Virus record (IMG/VR): IMGVR_UViG_3300035681_000043
Location: 1-42,396 of that record
Strand: one strand, 5' to 3'
Length of the DNA stretch: 42,396 bases
Source: a virus
Shown: positions 19,154 through 26,490 of the stretch, in pieces
Numbering within the stretch: the first letter of the stretch is position 1
Layout of the letters: every line of letters starts with the position of its first letter
Translations under genes and position numbers: made by a program
Notes under the pieces: generated by a model
What the model was told of the DNA's origin: nothing
Databases searched by the model: none
What the model saw: only the letters and a program-made list of their open reading frames with translations

Positions 19154-19767
19154 CAAGAAACCACTTAAAAGTTTTATATTCAATAATACTAACTTTAATA
19201 GTAGTTTTGTTATTACAAAGGAGTTGTGACAAAGCAGAATCGATAGGAGATACTATAGAAGTAAAGACAGACACTATTTATAAACATGTACATGATACCG
19301 TAATTAAGAAAGTTACGGTTTTAAAGAAAGAGTATATACATATAAACAAACCAGAGTACTATCCTGGCGAAACTATTGATACATGTAAGACTAGATTTCA
19401 AAACCTTTTAAAAGAGCACCTGGTTAGAACAATATACACAGATACATTGAAATTAGATAGTCTCGGAACTATTGTTATTAAAGACACCGTATGGATAAAT
19501 AAGTTGTACGGTAAAAGAGAATACATAAAAGATTATAAAATACCACAAGTAACAAAAACTATTACTATAACAAAACATGAAGAACCTAAGAGGCAACTTT
19601 ATGTAGGTCTTAATGCTTTTGCCAATAGAAGTGATATCACTGCGTTTAGTCCTGGGTTTATGTATAAAACAAAAAAAGATCATGTTTACCAAGCGTCTAT
19701 TGGTGTTGGATTCAACGGGGTAGTTACTTATGGCTTTGGTACATATTGGAAAATTAAAATCAAATAA
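19150..19767 (+). CDS. Membrane-anchored protein in spanin position
   Basis: 205 aa; the ATG at 19150 overlaps the holin-like stop (ATGA). N-terminal single TM segment (VLYSIILTLIVVLLLQRS, about 8-25), then a long charged, helical periplasmic region, a Thr-rich strand block and a C-terminal GLNAFANRSDITAFSPGFMY and GVGFNGVVTYGFGTYW of outer-membrane beta-barrel appearance. Its place between holin and endolysin suggests bridging or disrupting the outer membrane (spanin-like), though it is not a classical Rz. Confidence 0.6.
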   Translation: MTRNHLKVLYSIILTLIVVLLLQRSCDKAESIGDTIEVKTDTIYKHVHDTVIKKVTVLKKEYIHINKPEYYPGETIDTCKTRFQNLLKEHLVRTIYTDTLKLDSLGTIVIKDTVWINKLYGKREYIKDYKIPQVTKTITITKHEEPKRQLYVGLNAFANRSDITAFSPGFMYKTKKDHVYQASIGVGFNGVVTYGFGTYWKIKIK

Positions 19768-19770
19768 TAA

Positions 19771-20199
19771 ATGGTAACAAGTGCACAATGCTTAAAGAAG
19801 TGGGGTGATCCTGCAATAACTACTAACGAGTTAAAATACATGACTCTTTGGGATGTGCCATTACATCTTGAGATAGGAGTTATACCAAAGAAATTATATT
19901 GTAACAAATTAATGATTGGTCCATTGATGCAAGCCTTCTCTAATATAATAGATAGAGGGCTTATAGATGAATTAAAAACGTGGGATGGTTGTTTCAATGT
20001 AAGAAAGAAAAGAGGTCTTAAATCAATGTCTTTACATTCTTGGGGAATAGCCATAGACATCAATGCCACATGGAATGGGTTAGGCAAGGAGCCTACTATG
20101 TCTAACAGATTAGTAAAGTGTTTTACTGATTGCGGATTTGAATGGGGAGGAACTTGGACAAGAAAGGACGGAATGCATTTTCAATTGAGATCAATATAG
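19771..20199 (+). CDS. M15-type D-Ala-D-Ala peptidase endolysin
   Basis: 142 aa. The M15 zinc signature is visible: SMSLHSWGIAIDINATWN (His and Asp ligands, about 87-104), then GFEWGGTWTRKDGMHFQL (Glu/Trp and the second His, about 121-138). These residues match the VanY/Ply118-like L-alanoyl-D-glutamate or D-Ala-D-Ala peptidase family. N-terminal part (ITTNELKYMTLWDVP) is typical of phage M15 endolysins. It cleaves peptide stems of peptidoglycan for host lysis and completes the lysis cassette. Confidence 0.88.
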   Translation: MVTSAQCLKKWGDPAITTNELKYMTLWDVPLHLEIGVIPKKLYCNKLMIGPLMQAFSNIIDRGLIDELKTWDGCFNVRKKRGLKSMSLHSWGIAIDINATWNGLGKEPTMSNRLVKCFTDCGFEWGGTWTRKDGMHFQLRSI

Positions 20200-20264
20200 T
20201 TGGTTTTGTGGGTAAAAATCAATTAAAATAAGTAATATATATATTAAATTAAATTCAATTAAAT

Positions 20265-21827
20265 ATGTCAAATGAGATAGTAAAGAATCTTAGCTTTGGT
20301 AAAGAAGCTAGGGATAATGTATTTGCTGGTATCACCAAATTAACTAGAGCTGTTAGTTCAACATTGGGAGCTGGTGGTAAATGTGTAATGTTAGAAGATG
20401 ATAAAGGTAGACCGCTAATCACTAAGGATGGGGTTACAGTAGCAGATAGTGTTACTCTATTAGATCCTGTAGAAAACATGGGAGCAAGACTTTTAAAAGA
20501 AGCCGCTAGAAAAACAGTTAAAGAAGCTGGAGATGGTACAACAACAGCAACAGTATTAGCGCATGCTATTTTAGAGGAAGCTTACTTAATACAAGATTTG
20601 GTAAGTTCTAGAGAATTAAAGAATGGTATTGAAGAAACTGTAGATTTAGTTGTGGAATACTTAGAGTCTATTAAAGTATCTGTAACGGGTGATATGATAG
20701 ATCATATTGCTACTATATCAACTAACAACGATCCAGTACTTGGTAAAATTATTGGTGATGCTTTTAGAGCTGTTGGTGAAACTGGAATTGTGATGATGGA
20801 ATCATCAGCAAATCCGGAAACCGAAATTGAAATTATTGATGGGGTACAATATGATAAAGGTTTGGTAAATTCAAACTTTATTACAAATCCAAATAAAAGA
20901 GTTGCAGAATTAGAAAACCCATTAGTATTAATCGTAGAGTCACCAGTTGAGTCTATTCGCCAAATACAATCGGTATTAGAATATGTAATAAAAAATAATA
21001 AACCATTATTGATTATAGCAGACATGGAACAAACTGTTTTATCTGCTTTAGCAATGAATAAGGTTAAAGGTAATATTAAAGTTAACGTTATTAATGCACC
21101 TACTTATGGTATCACAAAAAAGGATACACTAACTGATCTTGCTTTATTAACAGGAGCTACCATTATAAATGAAGATCTAGGTGACGATATGGACCTTATA
21201 GATATTGAATGCTTAGGCAGTTGCTTAAAAGCAATTACAGATGATAGCGAAACAATATTACATGTAGGAGAAACTAAACCAGCAGTTCAAGAACTGATTG
21301 ATGAGTTAAATTCACAATTAGCAAAAGCTACTGCTCCAGGAGAAGTAATTAGATTAGAAAAAAGATTAGCAAGGTTATCAGCAAAAGTAGCTGTAGTAAA
21401 AGTAGGTGCTGGTTCTGATTTAGAATTAAAAGAGAAAGCAGATAGAGTTGAAGATGCGATATGTGCAACTAAAGCAGCTATTAAAGAAGGAATTGTTCCA
21501 GGAGGAGGAATTGCTCTTTTAGATGCATCGAATAAAATAAAAGCATTGAACCAAGGATCACTTGCTTTATTAGAAGCTATTAAAGCTCCGTTTAAGACGA
21601 TATTATCTAATGCTGGTATTGATCATCCAAACAAGGATTGGAATCGCTTAGAAGGTCACGGATTGAATGCTGTAACTGGCGAACAAGTTAACATGATAGA
21701 AGCAGGAATTATTGATCCTTTATCTGTTACAAAAAGCGCTTTAAGAAATGCTGCTTCTGTAGCTGTTACGATATTGTCAACTGATTGTATAATTAATAAT
21801 TTAAGAATCAATGAAGGCAATAGGTAA
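20265..21827 (+). CDS. groEL: Phage-encoded chaperonin GroEL
   Basis: 520 aa, slightly shorter than bacterial GroEL (~548). Equatorial, intermediate and apical domains are all recognisable: LITKDGVTVA, GDGTTTATVLAHA with catalytic-type D90 (GroEL D87), PLLIIADMEQ apical segment, KADRVEDAICATKAA with D397 (GroEL D398) and EGIVPGGGIALL. The GroEL Asp52 position appears to be Glu44 (MLEDDKGRPLITKDG), and the C-terminal GGM tail is absent, ending INNLRINEGNR. It overlaps its GroES gene by 17 bases. Likely folds late proteins such as capsid subunits. Confidence 0.95.
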   Translation: MSNEIVKNLSFGKEARDNVFAGITKLTRAVSSTLGAGGKCVMLEDDKGRPLITKDGVTVADSVTLLDPVENMGARLLKEAARKTVKEAGDGTTTATVLAHAILEEAYLIQDLVSSRELKNGIEETVDLVVEYLESIKVSVTGDMIDHIATISTNNDPVLGKIIGDAFRAVGETGIVMMESSANPETEIEIIDGVQYDKGLVNSNFITNPNKRVAELENPLVLIVESPVESIRQIQSVLEYVIKNNKPLLIIADMEQTVLSALAMNKVKGNIKVNVINAPTYGITKKDTLTDLALLTGATIINEDLGDDMDLIDIECLGSCLKAITDDSETILHVGETKPAVQELIDELNSQLAKATAPGEVIRLEKRLARLSAKVAVVKVGAGSDLELKEKADRVEDAICATKAAIKEGIVPGGGIALLDASNKIKALNQGSLALLEAIKAPFKTILSNAGIDHPNKDWNRLEGHGLNAVTGEQVNMIEAGIIDPLSVTKSALRNAASVAVTILSTDCIINNLRINEGNR

Positions 21828-22071
21828 TAATATAGTGATACTACCAAAGAAAGTAGGTGTATCACAAACAGAGAGCGGATTATTATTAAAGGAAAAAGAC
21901 AAAGAAAATATACGATATAAAGAAGCTGTTGTTATATCAGTGAGCGATGATATTAAATGTTTAAAGCAAGCAGATGTTATTTACTATGATAAAGCTGCTG
22001 GTCACGGTATAGAATTTGATGGTCAAGATTATCAGGTTATAAGATTGCAGGATGTTGTAATAGTTTTATGA
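21811..22071 (+). CDS. groES: Phage co-chaperonin GroES
   Basis: 86 aa, near the normal ~95. MKAIGNNIVILPKKVGVSQT then SGLLLKEKDKENIRYKEAVV: the mobile-loop hydrophobic triad GLLL corresponds to GIVL of GroES. The C-terminal half, QADVIYYDKAAGHGIEFDGQ and DYQVIRLQDVVIVL, is the typical GroES barrel end. Starts within the groEL 3' end, so both are made from one message. It overlaps the next gene by 4 bases. Confidence 0.88.
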   Translation: MKAIGNNIVILPKKVGVSQTESGLLLKEKDKENIRYKEAVVISVSDDIKCLKQADVIYYDKAAGHGIEFDGQDYQVIRLQDVVIVL

Positions 22072-22514
22072 AAAGATTAGAGGCTACAGACATAAAAGAG
22101 CTTAACTTATTAAAACATTATAGACTTATTCGTAAGTGGGCTTGTAGAAATTATAATCTTACAGATGCTGATCTTGAGTTGCTAGTATATTTTGATTGCA
22201 TGGACTTTTTTACCAAGCAAGATTATAAGGTAGGTACTTATGCATATAGTTGGGACAATAAGCGCTGGAACAATTTATTGAAAGAAGGATGGATAGTGGT
22301 ATGGAGAACAAGAAACCATACAACCCAGAAATACAATATATATAAAGTTTCATTCAAGTGCAAACAACTAATAAACAGAATGTACCGTATAATGCTTGGG
22401 ACGGAAGATATACCAACAACATCGAGGAGTAATAAGATAATGAAAAATAATACATATACCGATATAGTATTACGAGCAGCAATAAATAATGTAAATAAAG
22501 ATAAAACACGATGA
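22068..22514 (+). CDS. Winged-helix-like protein of unknown function
   Basis: 148 aa. Helical with LIRKWACRNYNLTDADLELL, VYFDCMDFFTKQDYKVGTYA, YSWDNKRWNNLLKEGWIVVW (a beta-wing-like WIVVWR following a helix) and YKVSFKCKQLINRMYRIM. This shape recalls MarR-like winged helix proteins found among phage structural genes. Overlaps groES by 4 bases and the next gene by 4 bases. DNA-binding role is inference. Confidence 0.6.
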   Translation: MKRLEATDIKELNLLKHYRLIRKWACRNYNLTDADLELLVYFDCMDFFTKQDYKVGTYAYSWDNKRWNNLLKEGWIVVWRTRNHTTQKYNIYKVSFKCKQLINRMYRIMLGTEDIPTTSRSNKIMKNNTYTDIVLRAAINNVNKDKTR

Positions 22515-22777
22515 GATACAATAATTCTTTAAGTAAGCCAAGCAACAATCCGGGTATGATGCCAGTTAATGATCAACCTGCAATGGGATTAGTAGGAGAT
22601 GCTTCTATGCAAATGCCTACGGTTTCAACACCTAGAACAGCTTATAATCCGGGTATAAAACCTAGTGGCGCTCCGGTTAATTTTAATCCAAAAGCACAAG
22701 CTTCTATGACAGGTATGTTTGGTATGCCAGAGGAAGGAACTTATGATAGAGCATTACCAGTAAGCCCAACAATCTAA
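22511..22777 (+). CDS. Pro/Met/Asn-rich disordered small protein
   Basis: 88 aa, low complexity: MRYNNSLSKPSNNPGMMPVN, ASMQMPTVSTPRTAYNPGIK, ASMTGMFGMPEEGTYDRALP. No globular domain. It overlaps the winged-helix gene by 4 bases and sits among small virion-type proteins. Perhaps an internal head protein; not recognised. Confidence 0.55.
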   Translation: MRYNNSLSKPSNNPGMMPVNDQPAMGLVGDASMQMPTVSTPRTAYNPGIKPSGAPVNFNPKAQASMTGMFGMPEEGTYDRALPVSPTI

Positions 22778-22791
22778 ATAATAAAAGTAAT

Positions 22792-22998
22792 ATGATGAAA
22801 TTATCAACACCTGCCGTAAAAAGAATAGAAAACGATGGTATCACAGGAGCTAATGCTCTTTGGAATGGTCCATTAGATATAACTGGCTTTCCTTTAGGAA
22901 AAGGGTCAAGCAGCGGTAAAAACGGAATGGAAGTAAGTAAAGCCTCTTGTTCTTACAAGAGCGCTCCTATAACACAACGGGCAAAATGTAAACTGTAA
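22792..22998 (+). CDS. Small hypothetical protein (68 aa)
   Basis: MMKLSTPAVKRIENDGITGA, NALWNGPLDITGFPLGKGSS, then SKASCSYKSAPITQRAKCKL. Two Met codons at the start leave the exact one open. Basic C-terminus with two cysteines. Found in the gap between virion-type genes. Function unknown. Confidence 0.55.
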   Translation: MMKLSTPAVKRIENDGITGANALWNGPLDITGFPLGKGSSSGKNGMEVSKASCSYKSAPITQRAKCKL

Positions 22999-23166
22999 AT
23001 GGAAATGACAGACCTCAAACTGTATGCTTTAAATGTATTAGCTTTTTCTATAACTTTAACAAGCATTGAACCTATATTAAAAATAGTTCTTCTGGTACTT
23101 TCTATTGGTTACACAGCAATTAGAATATATAGTCACTTTGAAGATAAAAAAAATAAAGATAAATAA
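22999..23166 (+). CDS. 55-aa membrane protein (possible second holin)
   Basis: ATG at 22999, directly behind the previous stop: MEMTDLKLYALNVLAFSITL, then IEPILKIVLLVLSIGYTAIR and IYSHFEDKKNKDK. Two hydrophobic segments with a charged C-terminal tail, a small-holin profile. It resembles a recurrent Bacteroidota phage membrane protein. Its location away from the main lysis cassette leaves the role open. Confidence 0.6.
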   Translation: MEMTDLKLYALNVLAFSITLTSIEPILKIVLLVLSIGYTAIRIYSHFEDKKNKDK

Positions 23167-23200
23167 CCAAAACAATTAACAAACAACTAAAACAAAAACA

Positions 23201-23536
23201 ATGGCAAAATTCATTACAGTTCCGTCAACAGATACGGGTTACGCAACAGCTACAGTACCTAACGGAGGACCTATTAACTTACCTGTAGATCTTATCTTTG
23301 ATGTAAAACAAACTGCAGCTACAACTACAGTTATTTACTTTGATAACAGATTAGGAGCTGGGCAAAAAACTCTTACGTTAACTCATACATCGACTGCAGC
23401 TGCTGGTACTGCTCCTGTTGTTGCTGATGCAATTTATAATGCGTTAAATGTATTACCTGGTGGTACTTTTGTTCCTGTTTCAATGCCAACAGTAGGTGGT
23501 GTTAAAATTGAGGTAACAGAAGCATTATACGCATAA
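23201..23536 (+). CDS. Probable abundant virion protein (111 aa)
   Basis: Beta-rich Thr/Ala/Val/Gly composition: MAKFITVPSTDTGYATATVP, NGGPINLPVDLIFDVKQTAA, TTTVIYFDNRLGAGQKTLTL, VGGVKIEVTEALYA. No charged tails. A 28-base A-rich leader (CAAAACAATTAACAAAC type) and a strong hairpin immediately downstream suggest a highly expressed, separately terminated message, as for decoration or head proteins. Name not recognised. Confidence 0.65.
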   Translation: MAKFITVPSTDTGYATATVPNGGPINLPVDLIFDVKQTAATTTVIYFDNRLGAGQKTLTLTHTSTAAAGTAPVVADAIYNALNVLPGGTFVPVSMPTVGGVKIEVTEALYA

Positions 23537-23546
23537 CAATATATTA

Positions 23547-23579
23547 AGGGTTTGTTGCTAATATATTGTGGCAAACCCT
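23547..23579 (+). terminator. Strong hairpin after the 111-aa virion gene
   Basis: AGGGTTTG (23547-23554) pairs perfectly with CAAACCCT (23572-23579) around an AT-rich loop, followed by ATAATATTTAAAC. The T-run is weak, so it may be a terminator, attenuator or RNA-stabilising end. Confidence 0.6.
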
Positions 23580-23601
23580 ATAATATTTAAACTATATAAA
23601 A

Positions 23602-23916
23602 ATGGCATTTAAAATGAGCGGGCCTCCTTATAATATTGATAATACACCAATATATAGTAGAGGTATGGATGGAAACATTCTTGGTATGGCCCAATCAAAT
23701 GGAACTATACTTGTAAACAAAGATGTTTCGCCATTAGAGTTGAAAAAGAACAGAACAGTAGAGCATGAAAAAATACATATTAATCAAATGAAAAGGGGAG
23801 ATCTTGATTATGACGATGATAATGTATTTTGGAAAGGTAAGAAATATCCAAGGTCAAAAATGCAGGAAGGATCAAAAAAACTTCCGTGGGAGATTGAAGC
23901 TTATAAAAAGCAATAA
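23602..23916 (+). CDS. Putative zinc metallopeptidase with HEKIH motif
   Basis: 104 aa. KNRTVEHEKIHINQMKRG carries H55-E56-x-x-H59, the zincin active site motif; the late KKLPWEIEAYKK offers a Glu (E97 or E99) as third ligand, as in gluzincins. DYDDDNVFWKGKKYPR lies between. It is far smaller than classical zincins, so it might be an inactive or minimal form. It lies in the virion gene region, which would fit proteolysis of head or tail proteins, or a virion cargo enzyme. Catalysis is inference. Confidence 0.6.
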   Translation: MAFKMSGPPYNIDNTPIYSRGMDGNILGMAQSNGTILVNKDVSPLELKKNRTVEHEKIHINQMKRGDLDYDDDNVFWKGKKYPRSKMQEGSKKLPWEIEAYKKQ

Positions 23917-23957
23917 ACTTGCGTAATAATAATAATATAACTTTAATCTAATTTATT

Positions 23958-24329
23958 ATGAAAAATTTATTATTAACAATCGTTTTTGTTTTAGGGTGTG
24001 TACAAGTTAATGCTCAAAAAATGTCAAAGAAATTCTTAGAAGGAACATGGATACCAGAAACGTATGCATCAGAACTTACATTCTCAGGAACAACTAAGAA
24101 AACTTTCAAAGTAGAAATGACAACAAGCGATGAAGAAAGGGAGTCGCTTAAAGTGATTTCTTACAATTTTCAAAAAAATAATTTTTATTTAAAGTCCTTG
24201 TACGAACCAACTAATTGGGAATGTCTTGGTGTATTTACAATAATAGACGAAAATACAATTGCTGTTGATTACATTAGTGAAGCTTCTGCAGTTGTAATAT
24301 ACAGAAGAAAACAACAAAACAACTATTAA
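23958..24329 (+). CDS. Secreted small protein, lipocalin-like
   Basis: 123 aa. Classic signal peptide: MKNLLLTIVFVLGCVQVNAQ, with a probable signal peptidase I site near NA-Q (or a lipobox-like VLGC). The mature part is beta-rich with KFLEGTWIPETYASELTFSG, EDERESL-type charged turn, NFYLKSLYEPTNWECLGVFT and TIAVDYISEASAVVIYRRK: the GTW opening and strand pattern are lipocalin-like. A host-derived or moron-type gene inside the virion cluster; perhaps superinfection exclusion. Function unproven. Confidence 0.6.
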   Translation: MKNLLLTIVFVLGCVQVNAQKMSKKFLEGTWIPETYASELTFSGTTKKTFKVEMTTSDEERESLKVISYNFQKNNFYLKSLYEPTNWECLGVFTIIDENTIAVDYISEASAVVIYRRKQQNNY

Positions 24330-24342
24330 AAAAAAACAAAAA

Positions 24343-24846
24343 ATGGCTTACAAACAATCTCCAGGCAGAATGGCTATGGCTAAAACAGGTAGAGGAATTT
24401 CTCCTGCTTTGATGGGAAAATGTGGTTCCCCAATGAAACAAACTCAAGACCCCGATTTAACAAGAAAAGGGGCTGAATCTCGTAAAAAAGTATTAGCAAG
24501 TGCTCCAAAAAGAACTGGCGAAAAAGACCCACAAGGAATAAAAGTAGATCCTACTACGGGTAAAGCGGTGGCTAAAGCTTATGAAAAAAAATACGAAGCA
24601 GGTAAACCAGGTCAAAAAGACAGAGTTTTAGACTCTAAAGGTAAAATTGTTAAAGAAGCAAAAAAGCCTACTAGAACTGGCGAAAAAAACAATGCAGAGC
24701 TTAGAAAAGAGTTTGTTAGAGATAGCGCAAATACTATGAATTCTAGAAATAGAAATGCTAGATTCTACAATGTACAGGCAGGAAAAGAAAAACCTAATGC
24801 TGCAGAAGCACGTAGTGGACAAAACAGAGGATTTTTCGCAAGATAA
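24343..24846 (+). CDS. Lys/Arg-rich disordered protein (167 aa)
   Basis: MAYKQSPGRMAMAKTGRGIS, PALMGKCGSPMKQTQDPDLT, then three Lys-rich repeat-like stretches (RKGAESRKKVLASAPKRTGE, KAYEKKYEAGKPGQKDRVLD) and an Arg/Asn-rich end (NSRNRNARFYNVQAGKE, SGQNRGFFAR). Two RTGEK motifs (about 57-61 and 111-115) hint at internal duplication. Probably DNA- or capsid-binding virion protein. Unnamed family. Confidence 0.6.
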   Translation: MAYKQSPGRMAMAKTGRGISPALMGKCGSPMKQTQDPDLTRKGAESRKKVLASAPKRTGEKDPQGIKVDPTTGKAVAKAYEKKYEAGKPGQKDRVLDSKGKIVKEAKKPTRTGEKNNAELRKEFVRDSANTMNSRNRNARFYNVQAGKEKPNAAEARSGQNRGFFAR

Positions 24847-24853
24847 ATAAATT

Positions 24854-25096
24854 ATGAATATATCTAAAACAGGCTATAAGAAAAATAGCAAAGACAAAAA
24901 CAATCCTTATAATATTATACCAAGTGGTAATATAACAATGGAAGGAGTAGAGTTTGATGTTTTGGGCATAGACAATTTGGGTAATAAAAAAACAATGAAG
25001 CCAGGGAATAATTATGTGTTCCCTGGTAATGTTGTTTTAGAAATACCTATCAAGAAGGAATCTTTATATAAAAAGTACTTTTCAAAAAACAAATAG
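24854..25096 (+). CDS. Small virion-type protein (80 aa)
   Basis: MNISKTGYKKNSKDKNNPYN, IIPSGNITMEGVEFDVLGID, NLGNKKTMKPGNNYVFPGN, VVLEIPIKKESLYKKYFSKN. The NPYNIIPSGxITMExVxFxVxGxDNxGxxxxMxPGxxYxFPGxxVxExP arrangement is recurrent in small proteins of related phages. Beta-rich with basic tails. Its TAG stop is also the first bases of the tRNA below. Confidence 0.65.
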   Translation: MNISKTGYKKNSKDKNNPYNIIPSGNITMEGVEFDVLGIDNLGNKKTMKPGNNYVFPGNVVLEIPIKKESLYKKYFSKNK

Positions 25097-25168
25097 CAGG
25101 TGGGAGGTAAGGTATCTCACGGGTCTCATAAGCCCGCTAAAACTGGTTCGACTCCAGTACGTTGCTAC
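25094..25168 (+). tRNA. tRNA-Met(CAU), slightly irregular acceptor
   Basis: Anticodon arm CGGGT-CTCATAA-GCCCG with anticodon CAT (T33, A37 correct), T arm ACTGG-TTCGACT-CCAGT and a D arm with GGGA/TCTC and a GGTAAGG loop are all present. The acceptor stem is TAGCAG with TTGCTA plus a mismatch and possibly a two-base slip next to the T stem. No CCA is encoded. Overlaps the stop codon of the gene upstream. CAU could be elongator Met or Ile (if the C is modified). Confidence 0.8.
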
Positions 25169-25194
25169 TAATATTAATATACAAAATAAAATAA

Positions 25195-25464
25195 ATGGGA
25201 CAATACGGTAATCAACCAGATTTTGCTACGAGAGTAGACACTATTTCAGCATATCCTACTAATGATATAAGATCAGCAGCTATATATATTGGAGCTGTAA
25301 CGGATCCAGATTTAACAACTACGTCTATAACTGTTAGACCGGTAGGTAATATTGCAGATGTTACATTCACAGGATTAACTAGTGGTAGTTTTTTACCTGT
25401 TATAGTTACATCAATAACCTCTGCTGTTAACATCCCTGTTGGCAGCGTTTTATTAGTATACTAA
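25195..25464 (+). CDS. Small virion protein, spike-base-like
   Basis: 89 aa: MGQYGNQPDFATRVDTISAY, PTNDIRSAAIYIGAVTDPDL, TVRPVGNIADVTFTGLTSGS, FLPVIVTSITSAVNIPVGSV. The NxPDFxTR opening and FTGLxxGSxLPVxVTxI pattern match spike-base-type small structural proteins seen in many phages. Directly follows the tRNA and precedes the fibre-like gene by one base. Confidence 0.7.
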   Translation: MGQYGNQPDFATRVDTISAYPTNDIRSAAIYIGAVTDPDLTTTSITVRPVGNIADVTFTGLTSGSFLPVIVTSITSAVNIPVGSVLLVY

Positions 25465-25465
25465 T

Positions 25466-26257
25466 ATGATAGGGTTAGGCTTATCTATAGGTTGGAAAGA
25501 TAATTCAGGAGGTGGAGGAAGTGCATACGATGCAGATTATCAAGCTGTGTTGAATAGAGCTATTGCGCTTGGTTATAATTTGCCTAATTCTTCCCAGCAA
25601 GTTAAACAAAATCAATTGGTTTTAGATTTAAAAGCAGGGGGCATATGGACTAAACTTGACGTATTATATATTTTTGCAAATAATGGTGGACAAGATTTTG
25701 GAACGTTAAATTGGAAAGCGCCTACATTAAATCAATCAACTTTAATTAACTCTCCAACTTTTACAACTAATCAAGGATTTCAAGGTAATGGAACAAGTAG
25801 TTATATTGATACCAATTTTAATGCGGTTACTCAAGGAGTTAATTATGTTCAGGATGATGCAAGTAGATATTTATATTTATATACCGCAAGTGGAACTGGA
25901 GCTTTAGATGGTAAATCAGTTGTTTCTATTAATAATATGACAAGAGCTTCTACTGGTAATCAAAGAATTAATCAAGGTGCAACTGGATTGACTGGTGGTT
26001 CATTTAATTTTACAGCTATTCAAGAAATGAAATCAATACATCGTACAAATTCTACAAACGTAGAGTTGTTTAATGCTACAACGCAAACAAGTAGAACAGC
26101 AACATCGGCAAGTATGAATAGTAATAATCAATTTGTTTTACGTTCTGGTGCAGTATATGGAGCACATACAATATCAATGTATGCAAATGGTGCTTCTTTG
26201 GTAGCTGAAAATACAGATTTTGTAAATGCGTTTAACACTTATATAACTTCTTTATAA
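25466..26257 (+). CDS. Tail fibre / adhesin-like protein
   Basis: 263 aa. MIGLGLSIGWKDNSGGGGSA, then DADYQAVLNRAIALGYNLP, AGGIWTKLDVLYIFANNGGQ, FGTLNWKAPTLNQSTLINSP, GFQGNGTSSYIDTNFNAVTQ and a long Ser/Thr/Asn-rich beta region. Glycine linker then a LamG/carbohydrate-module-like body. The pattern 'FxGNGTSSYIDTNFN' is typical for virion proteins of Bacteroidota phages. Possible receptor or polysaccharide binding. Confidence 0.65.
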   Translation: MIGLGLSIGWKDNSGGGGSAYDADYQAVLNRAIALGYNLPNSSQQVKQNQLVLDLKAGGIWTKLDVLYIFANNGGQDFGTLNWKAPTLNQSTLINSPTFTTNQGFQGNGTSSYIDTNFNAVTQGVNYVQDDASRYLYLYTASGTGALDGKSVVSINNMTRASTGNQRINQGATGLTGGSFNFTAIQEMKSIHRTNSTNVELFNATTQTSRTATSASMNSNNQFVLRSGAVYGAHTISMYANGASLVAENTDFVNAFNTYITSL

Positions 26258-26258
26258 T

Positions 26259-26456
26259 ATGTTAGTACTACACCCAAATACAGAACAATATACCGCTTTG
26301 AATGGGTATAAAAACAACGCTTCTGAGTTACTATTTGTAAAAGATGGTAGCAATAGGTGGATAGTTGGCCTTGAAGTTCTAAAAGATTCTAATTTTTTAG
26401 AAATTTATGACCAACTTAATGAGTTAGAACGTATTGAATACACACCTATTGTATAG
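26259..26456 (+). CDS. Small hypothetical protein (65 aa)
   Basis: MLVLHPNTEQYTALNGYKNN, ASELLFVKDGSNRWIVGLEV, FLEIYDQLNELERIEYTPIV. Globular alpha/beta look, often found directly after fibre-like genes; possibly a fibre chaperone or accessory. Starts one base behind the previous stop. Not recognised. Confidence 0.6.
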   Translation: MLVLHPNTEQYTALNGYKNNASELLFVKDGSNRWIVGLEVLKDSNFLEIYDQLNELERIEYTPIV

Positions 26457-26490
26457 GAAATATAAAAAATTAACAATTAAATTAAATAAA

